Shown piece after piece: positions 8,371 through 16,689 of a stretch of 33,612 bases of DNA. This DNA comes from Thermogemmatispora sp. GTDB lineage: Bacteria > Chloroflexota > Ktedonobacteria > Ktedonobacterales > Ktedonobacteraceae. The notes below the pieces were generated by a model that searched no databases, was not told the DNA's origin, and saw only the letters and a program-made list of their open reading frames with translations. Position 1 is the first letter of the stretch, and each line of letters opens with the position of its first letter. The DNA is taken from NCBI RefSeq assembly GCF_019683635.1, contig NZ_JADGIA010000032.1:1-33612 (forward strand), in the 5' to 3' direction. Position numbers and translations under genes: made by a program.

Positions 8371-9018
8371 ATGCAGGCGGTGATCTTCGCCGGTGGAACG
8401 CTGCGCCCGAGCATCCTGGTTGAGGAGGCTCTGCGCCAGGCAGACCTGATTCTGGCGGCAGATGGTGGTGCCGAGAGCGCCCTTCGCCTGGGCCGGCAGC
8501 CGGAAGTTGTACTGGGAGACCTGGATTCGCTCGCTCCTGCCCTGGCAGCTCAACTTGAAGCCGTCGGTTGCCGTTTCGTGCAAACGCCTGTCGAGAAGAA
8601 TGAGACCGATAGCGAGCTGGCGCTCCAGTATGCCATTGAGCAGGGAGCAACGGCTGTGACCATCCTGGGAGCCTTGGGTGGGGCCCGCTGCGACCATGCG
8701 CTGGCCAACGTCCTGCTGCTGGCAGCCTATGATCAGGTGACAGTACGCCTCATCGATGGACCATCAATCTGCTGGCTACTGCGCGGTCCCGGTGCCACGC
8801 AGATCCGTGGTCAGATCGGCGATCTGGTCTCGCTACTGCCTCTGGCGGGCGATGCTCAGGGTGTCGCTACCCAGGGGCTGTACTATCCGCTGCACGGGGA
8901 GACGCTCGTCTTTGGCCGGCCCCGAGGAGTCAGCAATCAGCTAATCCAGCCGGAGGCCAGCATCTCCCTGGTCAGCGGTCAGCTCTTGATCATCCACACG
9001 TGCAGCGATCTCCTCTGA
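8371..9018 (+). CDS. thiN: Thiamine pyrophosphokinase
   Basis: Cytoplasmic enzyme that transfers pyrophosphate from ATP to thiamine, making the cofactor TPP directly. The 215-residue product has the TPK catalytic domain: LILAADGGAESALRLGRQP (D31), VVLGDLDSL (D50, D52), PVEKNETDSELALQYAIEQG (D80) and LGALGGARCDHALANVLLL. The C-terminal beta domain binds thiamine, with PLAGDAQGVATQGLYYPLHG and RGVSNQL. ATG 8371 lies about 14 nt after AAAGGAG. It stands alone, about 5 kb from the TPP-riboswitch-controlled importer genes; together they let the cell take up thiamine or a precursor and activate it. No TPP riboswitch precedes thiN itself. Confidence 0.93.
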   Translation: MQAVIFAGGTLRPSILVEEALRQADLILAADGGAESALRLGRQPEVVLGDLDSLAPALAAQLEAVGCRFVQTPVEKNETDSELALQYAIEQGATAVTILGALGGARCDHALANVLLLAAYDQVTVRLIDGPSICWLLRGPGATQIRGQIGDLVSLLPLAGDAQGVATQGLYYPLHGETLVFGRPRGVSNQLIQPEASISLVSGQLLIIHTCSDLL

Positions 9019-9085
9019 TCCGGCCCGGGCCATCGTCGGCAGCCCGCTCGCCCTCCCGCCCGGCCATTTCCAGCGCCTGCGAGGA

Positions 9086-11320
9086 TTAGCTGCTGCTCAC
9101 ACTCCAGACACGCACGCTCTTCCCACCCGTGGAAGCGAGCAGCCCGCCATTGAGCGACCAGTCCACCGCCGCCACGCTTCCGTCCTGCTCTTCATAGGTG
9201 TAGAGTGGACTGTAAGCGGTTGTACTGGCCAGCCAGATGGTGGTCTGATTGCCGCTGCCAACCAGCAGCAGGCGACTATCCGGCGACCAGGCCAGAGCGG
9301 TGCAGGGGGACGATGAAGCGACCAGGCCGCCCAGAAAGGCGTTGCCCTGCAGGCTGATCAAGACTACCTGGCCGTCGGCACCGGCGCCCGCCAGCTGCGA
9401 GCCATCGGGCGACCAGGCGAGCGCTAGCAAGGCCACAGGTTGCCCGCTCACAGCGTCGAGTACGCTCTGACGCGCGCTCAGCGCCGCATTGCGGGTGTCC
9501 CACAGCAACACGTTGCCTTGCTCATCAGCAGAGGCCAGGATGGTAGTCGCCGGTGACCAGCTCAGAGCATTGATCGGCAGACGGCGCTCGTTCAAGAGCA
9601 GCAAGCGGCGCGCGCCAGTGCTGGCATCCCACACTTGCACGCTGCCATCGGCACCACCCGAGGCGAACAAACCCACTGCGCTCCCCCTGACAGCTCGCAC
9701 TGCTCCTCGATGGCCCCGATAGACCAGCAGACGCTGCTGCTGAGCCACATCCCAGACCTGCACCGTACCATCCTCACTGCTGGAAGCCAGCACGCTGGTG
9801 CCTGGAAGCCAGGCGAGGGAGGTAATGGCCGCGCGATGATCGTCATAGTGCAGCAGCAGCTCGCCAGAGAGCGGCTCCCAGACCTGAACCACATGAGCGA
9901 GGTCACCAGAGGCCAGATACTGCCCGTCGCTGGAGAAGGCCAGAGCACGAACCGGGGCCTGATGGCCGCTGTAGCTCCGGGCCAGGCGCACACTCACGTG
10001 CGGGAGCGAGAGCAGATTGGCCGCTGGCGTGCGCGCGAAGACGGTGGGAGTCTGAAGGCTGGCCGAGGCCGATATCAGCGGCAGGTCCAGCTCGCGCGCT
10101 CCCAAAAGGCCTACCACAGTCCCCACGACAAAAGGAGCGGCAAAGAGCAGCAAACGGCGCGGCAGCGTCGGGGTTGCTGGCGCAGCTGCCGATGACGGCG
10201 CGGCAGATGAGAGCCGGGCCGCCAGGCGCCGGCGTCTCCCCTGGGTTGGGAGCGGCTGCTGGCTCCGCTTGAGGCTGCGGGTCCGCTGGTCCCGTGGAAG
10301 TTGGAGGCGAATCAAGTCAAGCTGGCGTCGCACTTCTGCCGCGCTGGCTGGCCGTTTTTGGGGAGAGATCTCCACCATGCGCGCCACCAGCTCATCCAGC
10401 TCCGGCGGGAGCGAAGGATCAAAGGAGCGCAGCGAGGCAAAGCGCAAAGGAGCCTCCGAGGGATCAACGCCTGTCAGCATCTGGTGGAGCGTGGCCCCCA
10501 GTCCATAGATATCGGCCTGGGGCGTGCTCTGCGCCCTTCCATACTGCTCAGGGGCCGCGTAGCCAGGCGACCCCAGCGCCAGCGTATCGCGGCTCTGACC
10601 CGGTTTGAAACGTCGCGCGATGCCAAAGTCAATCAGACAGACCCGCCCGGTTACACTATCAAGCATGATATTGGCCGGCTTCAGGTCGCGGAAGATGATC
10701 GGCACAGGGCGCGAATGCAAGTACTCAAGGACGGCGCAGAGCTGAATGGCAATCTCCAGGGCCTCCGCGAGAGGAAGGCGACCACCCTGGCTGCGCTGCA
10801 AGCGCTCCTCCAACGTCTCGCCCTGGATGAATTCCATGACCAGATAGCAGCAATCCTGCTCGGTAAAATACTCGTAAACTTCTGGCAAGCTGGGATGACG
10901 CAGGGTTGCCAGCAGCGAGGCCTCACTGTAGAAGGCGGCCACTGTCTCAGCAGCCACACGCGGCTCCAGATGGAAGGCCACGATCTCTTTGATGGCTACG
11001 CGGCGCTCGCCTTCGTGCAGGTCGCTGGCCTCATAGACAGCCCCCGAACCGCCGCGTCCCAAAATACGCAAAATATGATAACGCTCTCGCAAGACCATAC
11101 CGGGCCAGAGCGGCACAAGCGAGCGGCTGTCTACTGGTTCTTCCTCTGCTTCAGGCCCCAGCTTGATCACAGCCGGACTTCCCTGAGCCGGCGAAGAGTC
11201 GGAGGCGGCAGGCTCGGCAGCAGGCAAGAGGGAGGCCTGACAGTATTGGCAGATCTGGGTTCCCGGGCTATTGGCGGCCCCGCACGTCGGGCAAAAGGTA
11301 TACTGGTCGGATGTTTGCAT
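9086..11320 (-). CDS. Membrane-anchored Ser/Thr protein kinase with zinc ribbon and WD40 propeller
   Basis: A 744-residue signalling protein. An N-terminal zinc ribbon (C10-x2-C13 and C24-x2-C27) is followed by a Hanks-type kinase domain: glycine loop LGRGGSGAVYEA (88-99), VAIKEI with K111, catalytic loop FRDLKPANIML with D212, DFG at 231-233, and activation segment LALGSPGYAAPEQYG. Phe replaces His in the usual HRD motif. A single transmembrane helix (about 378-400, LLLFAAPFVVGTVVGLLGA) follows a basic juxtamembrane stretch. Seven WD40-like blades, with repeated VWD/LWD ends and internal AWSPD motifs, fill about 435-744 and should lie outside the membrane as a sensor or binding platform. ATG 11320 is chosen because the frame upstream offers only TTG and GTG. 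Neighbouring genes give no hint of its substrate. The domain calls are secure; the signal is unknown. Confidence 0.88.
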   Translation of the reverse strand: MQTSDQYTFCPTCGAANSPGTQICQYCQASLLPAAEPAASDSSPAQGSPAVIKLGPEAEEEPVDSRSLVPLWPGMVLRERYHILRILGRGGSGAVYEASDLHEGERRVAIKEIVAFHLEPRVAAETVAAFYSEASLLATLRHPSLPEVYEYFTEQDCCYLVMEFIQGETLEERLQRSQGGRLPLAEALEIAIQLCAVLEYLHSRPVPIIFRDLKPANIMLDSVTGRVCLIDFGIARRFKPGQSRDTLALGSPGYAAPEQYGRAQSTPQADIYGLGATLHQMLTGVDPSEAPLRFASLRSFDPSLPPELDELVARMVEISPQKRPASAAEVRRQLDLIRLQLPRDQRTRSLKRSQQPLPTQGRRRRLAARLSSAAPSSAAAPATPTLPRRLLLFAAPFVVGTVVGLLGARELDLPLISASASLQTPTVFARTPAANLLSLPHVSVRLARSYSGHQAPVRALAFSSDGQYLASGDLAHVVQVWEPLSGELLLHYDDHRAAITSLAWLPGTSVLASSSEDGTVQVWDVAQQQRLLVYRGHRGAVRAVRGSAVGLFASGGADGSVQVWDASTGARRLLLLNERRLPINALSWSPATTILASADEQGNVLLWDTRNAALSARQSVLDAVSGQPVALLALAWSPDGSQLAGAGADGQVVLISLQGNAFLGGLVASSSPCTALAWSPDSRLLLVGSGNQTTIWLASTTAYSPLYTYEEQDGSVAAVDWSLNGGLLASTGGKSVRVWSVSSS

Positions 11321-11496
11321 AATGGTGGTTCTTCGCACCAAGGCTAGAGCAGCTTATCGAGCAGATAGATCCAGGATGGCAGGATATCCATCTATTAGAT
11401 GAAACGAAGAGAGTGCGCCGAGGTATCGGCTTTCTCCCGCCTTGCCTGCCCAGCCGCACGGGTTCATGACAACACTCTAGAGCCACCCAAAAGCAC
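11321..11496. other. Intergenic region upstream of the kinase gene
   Basis: Between the kinase start and the downstream hairpin. The only structure seen is a 13-bp palindrome, CATCTA-T-TAGATG, at 11389-11401, about 70 nt before the kinase start, which could be an operator. No convincing promoter or gene was seen. Confidence 0.3.
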
Positions 11497-11545
11497 GGCG
11501 GCCAACGGAAGAGCTGACCGGCTACCCTCTCTTCCGTTGGCCGCC
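11490..11545 (-). terminator. Perfect 17-bp stem-loop terminator of the thi importer operon
   Basis: GGCGGCCAACGGAAGAG (11497-11513) is perfectly complementary to CTCTTCCGTTGGCCGCC (11529-11545) across a 15-nt loop. Read on the minus strand, the stem is followed by GTGCTTTT, and it lies about 60 nt after the stop of the last importer gene. The stem is unusually long and GC-rich; the T tract is short and starts three bases late. Confidence 0.65.
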
Positions 11546-11607
11546 ATCGGTCCCTCCTGGGCCGGACTGGCAGTACGCGCTGGCGCAGGCCAGAGCCAGG
11601 CAATCAA

Positions 11608-12675
11608 TTAGTGAGGCAGGAAGGCATTGGTATAGAGCGAGTCGAAGTTGAGCGAGCGCACGACCTGGCCGGCACTATTCTTAATCTGGCCCGTATCTAA
11701 GATGAACTGAGGATAACCATGCCAGGGGGCGGAGTCCTGCCAGCCCCACGGGCGGCCTGGGTCAGCGTAGCGCGGACTCAAGAACGCCTGGCTAGCGTAG
11801 ACCAGGCCAGGATCGGGGAAAGTGCCCTTGGGGGCCATATTGAGCAACATCTGCGCCGCCTCACGCGGATGCTGGCGTGCATACTCATAGCCGCGCGCTG
11901 TCGCCGCCATGAAGCGACGCAGTACATCCGGCTCCTCCTTGATCTGGCGCGGCCCCGTAATCAAGGTTGGGGTATAGTAATCGGGAATACCATAGCTGGT
12001 CACCGGGAAGACATTCAGCTGCACCCCCTGGCGCTGAGCCTGAATAACCTCCCAGCCCTCAAAGACCCAGACGAAGTCGACGCGCCCCGTCTCCAGGGCC
12101 TGCATGCTATCGACATCCAGGGTGACGCTGCGAAAGATCCCCTTGCCGCCGTCGTGCTTGATAATGGCGCTCACCACCGCCGTCTCATAAGGCGCGCCGA
12201 AAGCGGCATAGACCTTGCCATCGAGATCGCGCGGACGCTTCAGGCCAGACCTGGCCAGCGTCACCAGCGCTGAAGTATTGTGCTGGATAATGGCCGCGAT
12301 CGAGACCACAGGCTGGCCGAGGGCCGCATCGGTAACCACCCCCTCGGTCGAGCTAATGCCCACATCGGCCTTGCCAGTACTGACCAGCACGTCGGGCGAG
12401 ACATTCGAAGAAAACGGGAGGATCTCCAGTCTGATCCCCTCTTGGGCGTACCAGCCCTGGGCCAGGGCCACATAAATACCTGTGTGATTGGTATTGGGCG
12501 TCCAGTCGAGGGCCAGCTTGACCGTCGTCAGAGGCCGCGCCGTGCCAGTGCCGGCGGGGCCGGCGCTGGTGCCAGAGCTGGCGCCACGCTGCTGCCAGAG
12601 GAAGGCCCCAACGACTACCACAATGACCAGCAGCGGGATCACAATACTCAATGTCAAACGTGTTCTGTTGTTCAT
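11608..12675 (-). CDS. thiY: Thiamine-precursor ABC importer, substrate-binding protein (NMT1/THI5-like)
   Basis: Extracytoplasmic binding protein of 355 residues, expected to capture a pyrimidine precursor such as HMP or formylaminopyrimidine and deliver it to the permease. It starts with a membrane anchor or signal segment (about 8-28, IVIPLLVIVVVVGAFLW) with no lipobox cysteine. The mature part opens with VKLALDWTPNTNHTGIYVA, diagnostic of the NMT1/THI5 group, followed by GWYAQEGIRLEILPF, GKADVGISSTEGV and a WVFEGWE motif. ATG 12675 is chosen over an upstream ATG at 12720 because it is preceded by GGATAGGT and places the hydrophobic segment at the N-terminus. It is the last gene of the thiZ-thiX-thiY operon under a TPP riboswitch, which supports the thiamine role; without that, aliphatic sulfonates would be an alternative. 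Confidence 0.86.
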   Translation of the reverse strand: MNNRTRLTLSIVIPLLVIVVVVGAFLWQQRGASSGTSAGPAGTGTARPLTTVKLALDWTPNTNHTGIYVALAQGWYAQEGIRLEILPFSSNVSPDVLVSTGKADVGISSTEGVVTDAALGQPVVSIAAIIQHNTSALVTLARSGLKRPRDLDGKVYAAFGAPYETAVVSAIIKHDGGKGIFRSVTLDVDSMQALETGRVDFVWVFEGWEVIQAQRQGVQLNVFPVTSYGIPDYYTPTLITGPRQIKEEPDVLRRFMAATARGYEYARQHPREAAQMLLNMAPKGTFPDPGLVYASQAFLSPRYADPGRPWGWQDSAPWHGYPQFILDTGQIKNSAGQVVRSLNFDSLYTNAFLPH

Positions 12676-12731
12676 GGGTGACCTATCCTTTTTTCCAGTC
12701 AAGCCAAAGAGCTGAGGCATGAGATGAGGGT

Positions 12732-13523
12732 TCAGCGCCGCGTCCGTGCCTGGGTAAAATACCAGGGAAGGGCCAGACGCTCGCAGAGGGCCACCAGTCC
12801 AAAGAGCAGGATGGTCAGGACGACAGTAATCAGGACCGCCGCCAGTACATTGGCCATCGCAAAGGAGTTGGCCGAGGTCTCCATATAGAGGCCCAGGCCC
12901 TTCTCGGCTCCGACGTACTCTCCGACGATGGCCCCCGTGACGCTGTAGGTGACGGCAATGCGCAAGCCGGAGAAGAAGGCCGGCAAGGCCCCTGGCAGAC
13001 GCACCAACCAGAGGATCTGCCAGCGCGAGGCGTGCATGCTCCGCAGGACTTTGATCAGCTCCGGCTCGACGCTGAGCAGGCCATCAGCGCAGGCCACGGC
13101 GATGGGGAAAAAGCAGTAAAGAATCACCAGCAAGACCTTGGGCAGCAGGCCATAGCCGAACCAGACCAGCAGCAACGGCGCCAGCGCCACCATTGGAATG
13201 GTCTGCGAGGTCAATAGCAGCGGGTAGAGCGCGCGCCGCACCCAGGTAGAGAGATCGAGCAGCACGGCGATGAGCAGGCCCAGAACCACCGAGATAGCCA
13301 GGCCGATCAGAGTCTCGACCAGCGTCTGCAAGGTGTGCTCGTAGAGAAGGTCCCAGTTAGCCACCAAAGCCTGCAACATGGCCGTCGGCGCCGGCAGAAT
13401 AAAAGGACTCACCTGGGCCAGGTGCACATAGCTTTCCCAGAGCACGAGGAGAAGGGTGGCGAGAATGATGGCCGGTCCATAGCTGGCCAGCTTGCGCAGA
13501 GTACTCAGGGCGCCGTCCTTCAT
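12732..13523 (-). CDS. thiX: Thiamine-precursor ABC importer, permease
   Basis: Inner-membrane subunit of 263 residues with about six helices. The family EAA loop, which docks on the ATPase, is visible as KVLRSMHASRWQILWLVRLPGALP. PFILPAPTAMLQAL near the N-terminus and VGEYVGAEKGLGLYM near the C-terminus are typical of the SsuC/ThiX/TauC permease group. Its start overlaps the end of the ATPase gene by 4 nt, and the binding-protein gene follows after 56 nt, so the three are one operon. The substrate is inferred from the TPP riboswitch upstream. Confidence 0.87.
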   Translation of the reverse strand: MKDGALSTLRKLASYGPAIILATLLLVLWESYVHLAQVSPFILPAPTAMLQALVANWDLLYEHTLQTLVETLIGLAISVVLGLLIAVLLDLSTWVRRALYPLLLTSQTIPMVALAPLLLVWFGYGLLPKVLLVILYCFFPIAVACADGLLSVEPELIKVLRSMHASRWQILWLVRLPGALPAFFSGLRIAVTYSVTGAIVGEYVGAEKGLGLYMETSANSFAMANVLAAVLITVVLTILLFGLVALCERLALPWYFTQARTRR

Positions 13524-14290
13524 GCTGTCTGCTCCTTCAGCAGCAAGCTGATCAACTCCTGTTCGAGGCCGGCAGCCGCGGGCGTGGTCAACTGCTCAGG
13601 ACGCCGCGGGCGCGGCAGTTCTACCCTGACAACGCGCAGCACCCGGGCCGGGCGAGCGCTGAAAATGTAGATGCGGTCGGAGAGCAGGATGGCCTCACGA
13701 ACATCATGAGTAATAAAGAGAATACTCGATTCAAGGCTCTGCCAAAGCTCCTGCAGCCACATCTGCAAAGAGAGGCGAGTCAAGGCATCGAGGGCACCGA
13801 ATGGCTCATCTAACAGGAGAAAAGAGGGATGAAAGAGTACGGTGCGCAGCAAGGCCACGCGCTGGCTCATCCCGCCGGAGAGCGAGGCCGGGTAGTGGTC
13901 GGCGAACTCGCTCAGGCCGAAGCGCTTGAGCAGTTCGCGAGCCTGTTCGCGCGCGAGCTTGCGCGGAACCCGGCGAATGTCCAGGCCCAGCATCACATTC
14001 TCCTCGACAGTGCGCCAGGGCAGGAGCAGCGGCTGTTGCGGCATGTAACCCGTCTTGCCAGCGCGCTCGCCATTGACCTCGCCGTCCAGCATAATGGTGC
14101 CGTCAGTCGGCTCCTCGACCCCGGCAATGATGTTGAACAGGGTACTTTTGCCGCAGCCGCTGGGGCCAATGATGGTCACAAACTCGCCCGCGTTGACCGT
14201 CAGATCGATGCCAGCCAGCGCCTCCACGCTCTGTCTTCCAGCGCGGTAGCGGTACGTGACCCCCTCAAGCTGCAATTTGGGCGAATGCAT
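13520..14290 (-). CDS. thiZ: Thiamine-precursor ABC importer, ATP-binding protein
   Basis: Cytoplasmic ATPase of 256 residues that powers the importer. Motifs in order: Walker A GPSGCGKST, Q-loop region MPQQPLLLPWRTVEENV, signature LSGGMSQRVALLR, Walker B SFLLLDEPFGALD, and the switch histidine in ILFITHDVREAI. The SsuB/TauB/ThiZ-type length is right. The frame remains open upstream to 14410, but ATG 14290 is chosen because GGAG lies 9 nt before it and the family begins close to LQLEGVTYRYR. It is the first gene of the operon; a TPP riboswitch ends about 375 nt upstream. Confidence 0.9.
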   Translation of the reverse strand: MHSPKLQLEGVTYRYRAGRQSVEALAGIDLTVNAGEFVTIIGPSGCGKSTLFNIIAGVEEPTDGTIMLDGEVNGERAGKTGYMPQQPLLLPWRTVEENVMLGLDIRRVPRKLAREQARELLKRFGLSEFADHYPASLSGGMSQRVALLRTVLFHPSFLLLDEPFGALDALTRLSLQMWLQELWQSLESSILFITHDVREAILLSDRIYIFSARPARVLRVVRVELPRPRRPEQLTTPAAAGLEQELISLLLKEQTA

Positions 14291-14665
14291 CGCTTGTTGC
14301 TCCACTATCGCTAACAAGGCTGAGTCTGCGCAGCTCGCAGGCGCGCAGAGTGGAGCGCTGAAGGGGGCCGAGACAGCCATTGGCAGGAGAGGAACCCAAA
14401 ACAGCGGCATGGAGCGCAGAGCAGAGCGGGCCTGGCAGCAATGGCTCGCTCCTCCGCTCCCGGCTCAGCTCAGAGCTGGTAGCGAGCCGAGTAATCAACT
14501 GAGCAGGGAAAGAGGCAGCCACGCACGACAAACCAATCTTAACCTGCAGCGGCGCTCAAGTTTGGTGCGTAGCAATGAGGCAGACTGCTCATGTGCATCC
14601 CCCTCGCTGGACTGGCTCGCTCAGGAGCGGGGCATCTCACGCGAGCGCCGAGGGCGGATGCGCTC
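14291..14665 (-). promoter_or_regulatory. Long untranslated leader between TPP riboswitch and thiZ
   Basis: About 375 nt of apparently non-coding leader. A perfect 8-bp hairpin, GCGAGCGC (14641-14648) with GCGCTCGC (14660-14667), abuts the riboswitch and shares two bases with its closing stem, so it may be part of the expression platform. It has no T tract. Several GAGC/GCTC inverted repeats lie between 14450 and 14640. Frames crossing it look like chance. Confidence 0.5.
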
Positions 14666-14765
14666 GCCGCTTCCCTCCGCTGGTATTACCCAGATCAGGT
14701 TTTCAGGGTCGGCAAGCCATCTGTCGATGGCCGCCCTCTCAGCCTGGAACGGCTCCCCTAGCAGC
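14666..14765 (-). promoter_or_regulatory. TPP riboswitch (Thi-box)
   Basis: Read on the minus strand, the conserved core is plain: GGCTGAGAGGG, then ACCTGATCTGGGTAATACC, then AGCGGAGGGAAG. The closing stem P1 can be drawn as GCTGCT (14765-14760) with AGCGGC (14671-14666), with one G-U pair. TPP binding would lower expression of the downstream thiZ-thiX-thiY importer. The element sits about 105 nt after the predicted transcription start and about 375 nt before thiZ. Confidence 0.95.
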
Positions 14766-14877
14766 GCCATTAGATACAGGACAGTTCTGAAAATGCTGTG
14801 TTTGACGCTTCCCAAGAACCTGCAGGTGCCGCGCCGCGCGCCCGGTTTGACCGTTTGCTCGCCAGCCCTGCACCGCT

Positions 14878-14907
14878 ATTATAGCCCATAAGCGCGACCG
14901 CTGTGAA
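14878..14907 (-). promoter_or_regulatory. Sigma-70-type promoter of the thi importer operon
   Basis: On the minus strand TTCACA (14907-14902) and a perfect TATAAT (14883-14878) are 18 bp apart. The start would fall near 14871, upstream of the TPP riboswitch, exactly where it is needed. Confidence 0.68.
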
Positions 14908-14992
14908 GTGAGAGCATCCTGGGCCGGGGCGAAGGGCAGCGCTGCCGGTGCCGGGCGGCGCTCGGCAGATACTCACCCTGGAGCGACAGACA

Positions 14993-15001
14993 TGTTAGAA
15001 T
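14993..15001 (+). promoter_or_regulatory. Extended -10 candidate for the CNNM-type gene
   Basis: TGTTAGAAT reads as TG-n-TAGAAT, about 200 nt before the gene. No -35 is evident. Weak support. Confidence 0.28.
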
Positions 15002-15203
15002 AGAGACTACTTCTGCTGGGTACTGTCTGGACGGGCGGGCCAGACACAGCATCGTGCTGCTGGGCGAGCAGATGCCTTGTGGACACGGCGTGACACGGTA
15101 TCAGCTCCATTACGTCCTACTAGCTACGCAGTCAGGCTGCTGGCACAGTGCCCGAGAGAGATCACGATACAGAGAAGAGGACAGAAGAGAGGAGAGCGGA
15201 GGC

Positions 15204-16550
15204 ATGTCCGGTAGACTCGGCATCGAATTGCTCATTATTTTTCTGTTAATGGTTGCCAATGGCTTCTTTGCAGCTTCAGAAATTGCCACCGTTTCGGCGC
15301 GACGTGGCAGGCTGCAGCAGCAAGCGGAGGCCGGGAAGAAACGGGCCCGACAGGCCCTGGAGCTGGCCGAGGAACCGGACCGCTTTCTCGCGACCGTCCA
15401 GGTAGGTATTACTCTTATCAGCACCCTGGCGGCAGCCTTCAGCGGCGCCAGCCTGAGTGGTCCCCTGGCGGACTGGCTGCGTACGCTACCTGTCGTCGGC
15501 ACTTATGCTGATAGTCTGGCTCTGGCCATCGATGTTCTGCTCATCACCTACTTCACGCTGGTGATCGGCGAGCTGGCCCCCAAACGTCTGGCCTTGCAGC
15601 ATGCCGAAAGCGTGGCCAGTGCCGCCGCTCCCGTCATGAGCCTGCTATCGCGCCTCGCCCGCCCCATCGTGGCACTGCTCACGCTCTCCACCAATCTCCT
15701 GCTGCGCCTGCTCGGCCAGCGCACAGACACTCAGCCAGAGGTCACCGAGGAAGACATCGTCTACCTGACCCATGAAGGCTTCACCAGTGGAGCGGTCGAG
15801 CGCGAAGAGGAGGAGTTTATCCGTCGCGCTCTCCACTTTGCGGACCGCACCGTGCGCGAGGTGATGCGCCCGCGCAGCGAAATCGTGGCCATTGAGGCCA
15901 GCGCCTCCCTCGAAGAGGTGGCGCGCGTCTTTCGCGAGAGCGGCTACAGCCGCCTACCAATCTACCGCGACACGATCGACAATGTTCTCGGCATCCTGCA
16001 TGCCAAAGATCTGCTCTATATGCTGACTGGCAGCAACAGCCGCGATTACCTGCGCCTGCTGCGCACGCCGATTTTTGCTCTGGAGCAGCAACACCTGGAC
16101 GATTTGCTGCGTCGCTTCAAGCGTGAACGGGCCCAGCTCGCCATTGTCATCGATGAATACAGCCAGGTGAGCGGCCTGGTAACAATGGAGGATCTGCTAG
16201 AGGAATTGGTGGGCGAGATCCAGGATGAGTACGATGTGGACGAGGAGCGCAGCATCGTGCAGCGGGAAGATGGCTCGTGGCTGGTCGACGGCCTGGAGAG
16301 CTACGAAACAGTCCGCGAACAGATCGGGCTGCCGCCCATTCCCGAGGAAGAGCGCGGCCAGTACAGTAGCATCGCCGGCCTGGTGCAGGCCCATCTTGAT
16401 CGCATTCCCCAGGAAGGAGACCGGATCACTCTGGGCAATTTTGAGCTGGAAGTCGTTGACATGGATGGCCGGCGCGTCGATAAAGTGCTGATTCGCCTAC
16501 GGCAGGCAGGCGAGCAGGCGCGCGAAGACGAGCAAGAGACCTCAGCCTGA
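15204..16550 (+). CDS. CNNM/CorC-HlyC family membrane protein with CBS pair (hemolysin-like)
   Basis: A 448-residue protein of the DUF21-CBS-CorC architecture, a family linked to magnesium or other cation efflux and often labelled hemolysin. The DUF21 membrane domain (about 1-190) shows ANGFFAASEIATVSARR, VQVGITLISTLAAAFSGASL and VIGELAPKRLALQHAE. Then come two CBS motifs (VREVMRPRSEIVAIEAS to GYSRLPIYRDTIDNVLGILH, and a second ending IDEYSQVSGLVTMEDLLEEL) and the C-terminal CorC/HlyC domain with DGSWLVDG and LGNFELEVVDMDGRRVDKV. ATG 15204 is preferred over a start 150 nt upstream because the upstream part lacks family features and GGAGAG lies 7 nt before it. Transported ion unknown. Confidence 0.9.
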   Translation: MSGRLGIELLIIFLLMVANGFFAASEIATVSARRGRLQQQAEAGKKRARQALELAEEPDRFLATVQVGITLISTLAAAFSGASLSGPLADWLRTLPVVGTYADSLALAIDVLLITYFTLVIGELAPKRLALQHAESVASAAAPVMSLLSRLARPIVALLTLSTNLLLRLLGQRTDTQPEVTEEDIVYLTHEGFTSGAVEREEEEFIRRALHFADRTVREVMRPRSEIVAIEASASLEEVARVFRESGYSRLPIYRDTIDNVLGILHAKDLLYMLTGSNSRDYLRLLRTPIFALEQQHLDDLLRRFKRERAQLAIVIDEYSQVSGLVTMEDLLEELVGEIQDEYDVDEERSIVQREDGSWLVDGLESYETVREQIGLPPIPEEERGQYSSIAGLVQAHLDRIPQEGDRITLGNFELEVVDMDGRRVDKVLIRLRQAGEQAREDEQETSA

Positions 16551-16689
16551 AGCAGGCCCCCCGACTGACCTCGCGACCGCGCTCCGCGCCGGCGAGCAGC
16601 TACTTTCGGACCGCCAGCCACTGCCGCCAGTCGCCATCGGCTCGCCGGCGCTTGGGCGAACTGGTCAGTCTACAAAAACGCGAAGCCAA

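Noticed and set aside
10301..11347. A 348-codon plus-strand frame opposite the kinase gene
   Set aside because: The opposite strand encodes a protein with clear kinase motifs; the antisense frame has no recognisable features or ribosome-binding site.
14256..14891. A 211-codon plus-strand frame covering the TPP riboswitch region
   Set aside because: It crosses the riboswitch and promoter of the opposite strand, and the translation has no coherent protein features.
15054..15203. Upstream extension of the CNNM-type protein by 50 residues
   Set aside because: The extra residues are polar and Arg-rich with no family match; ATG 15204 has a better ribosome-binding site and begins right at the first membrane helix.
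16563..16670. 8-bp inverted repeat GACTGACC/GGTCAGTC between the CNNM-type gene and qor
   Set aside because: The arms are nearly 100 nt apart and short; this is expected by chance and does not make a terminator.
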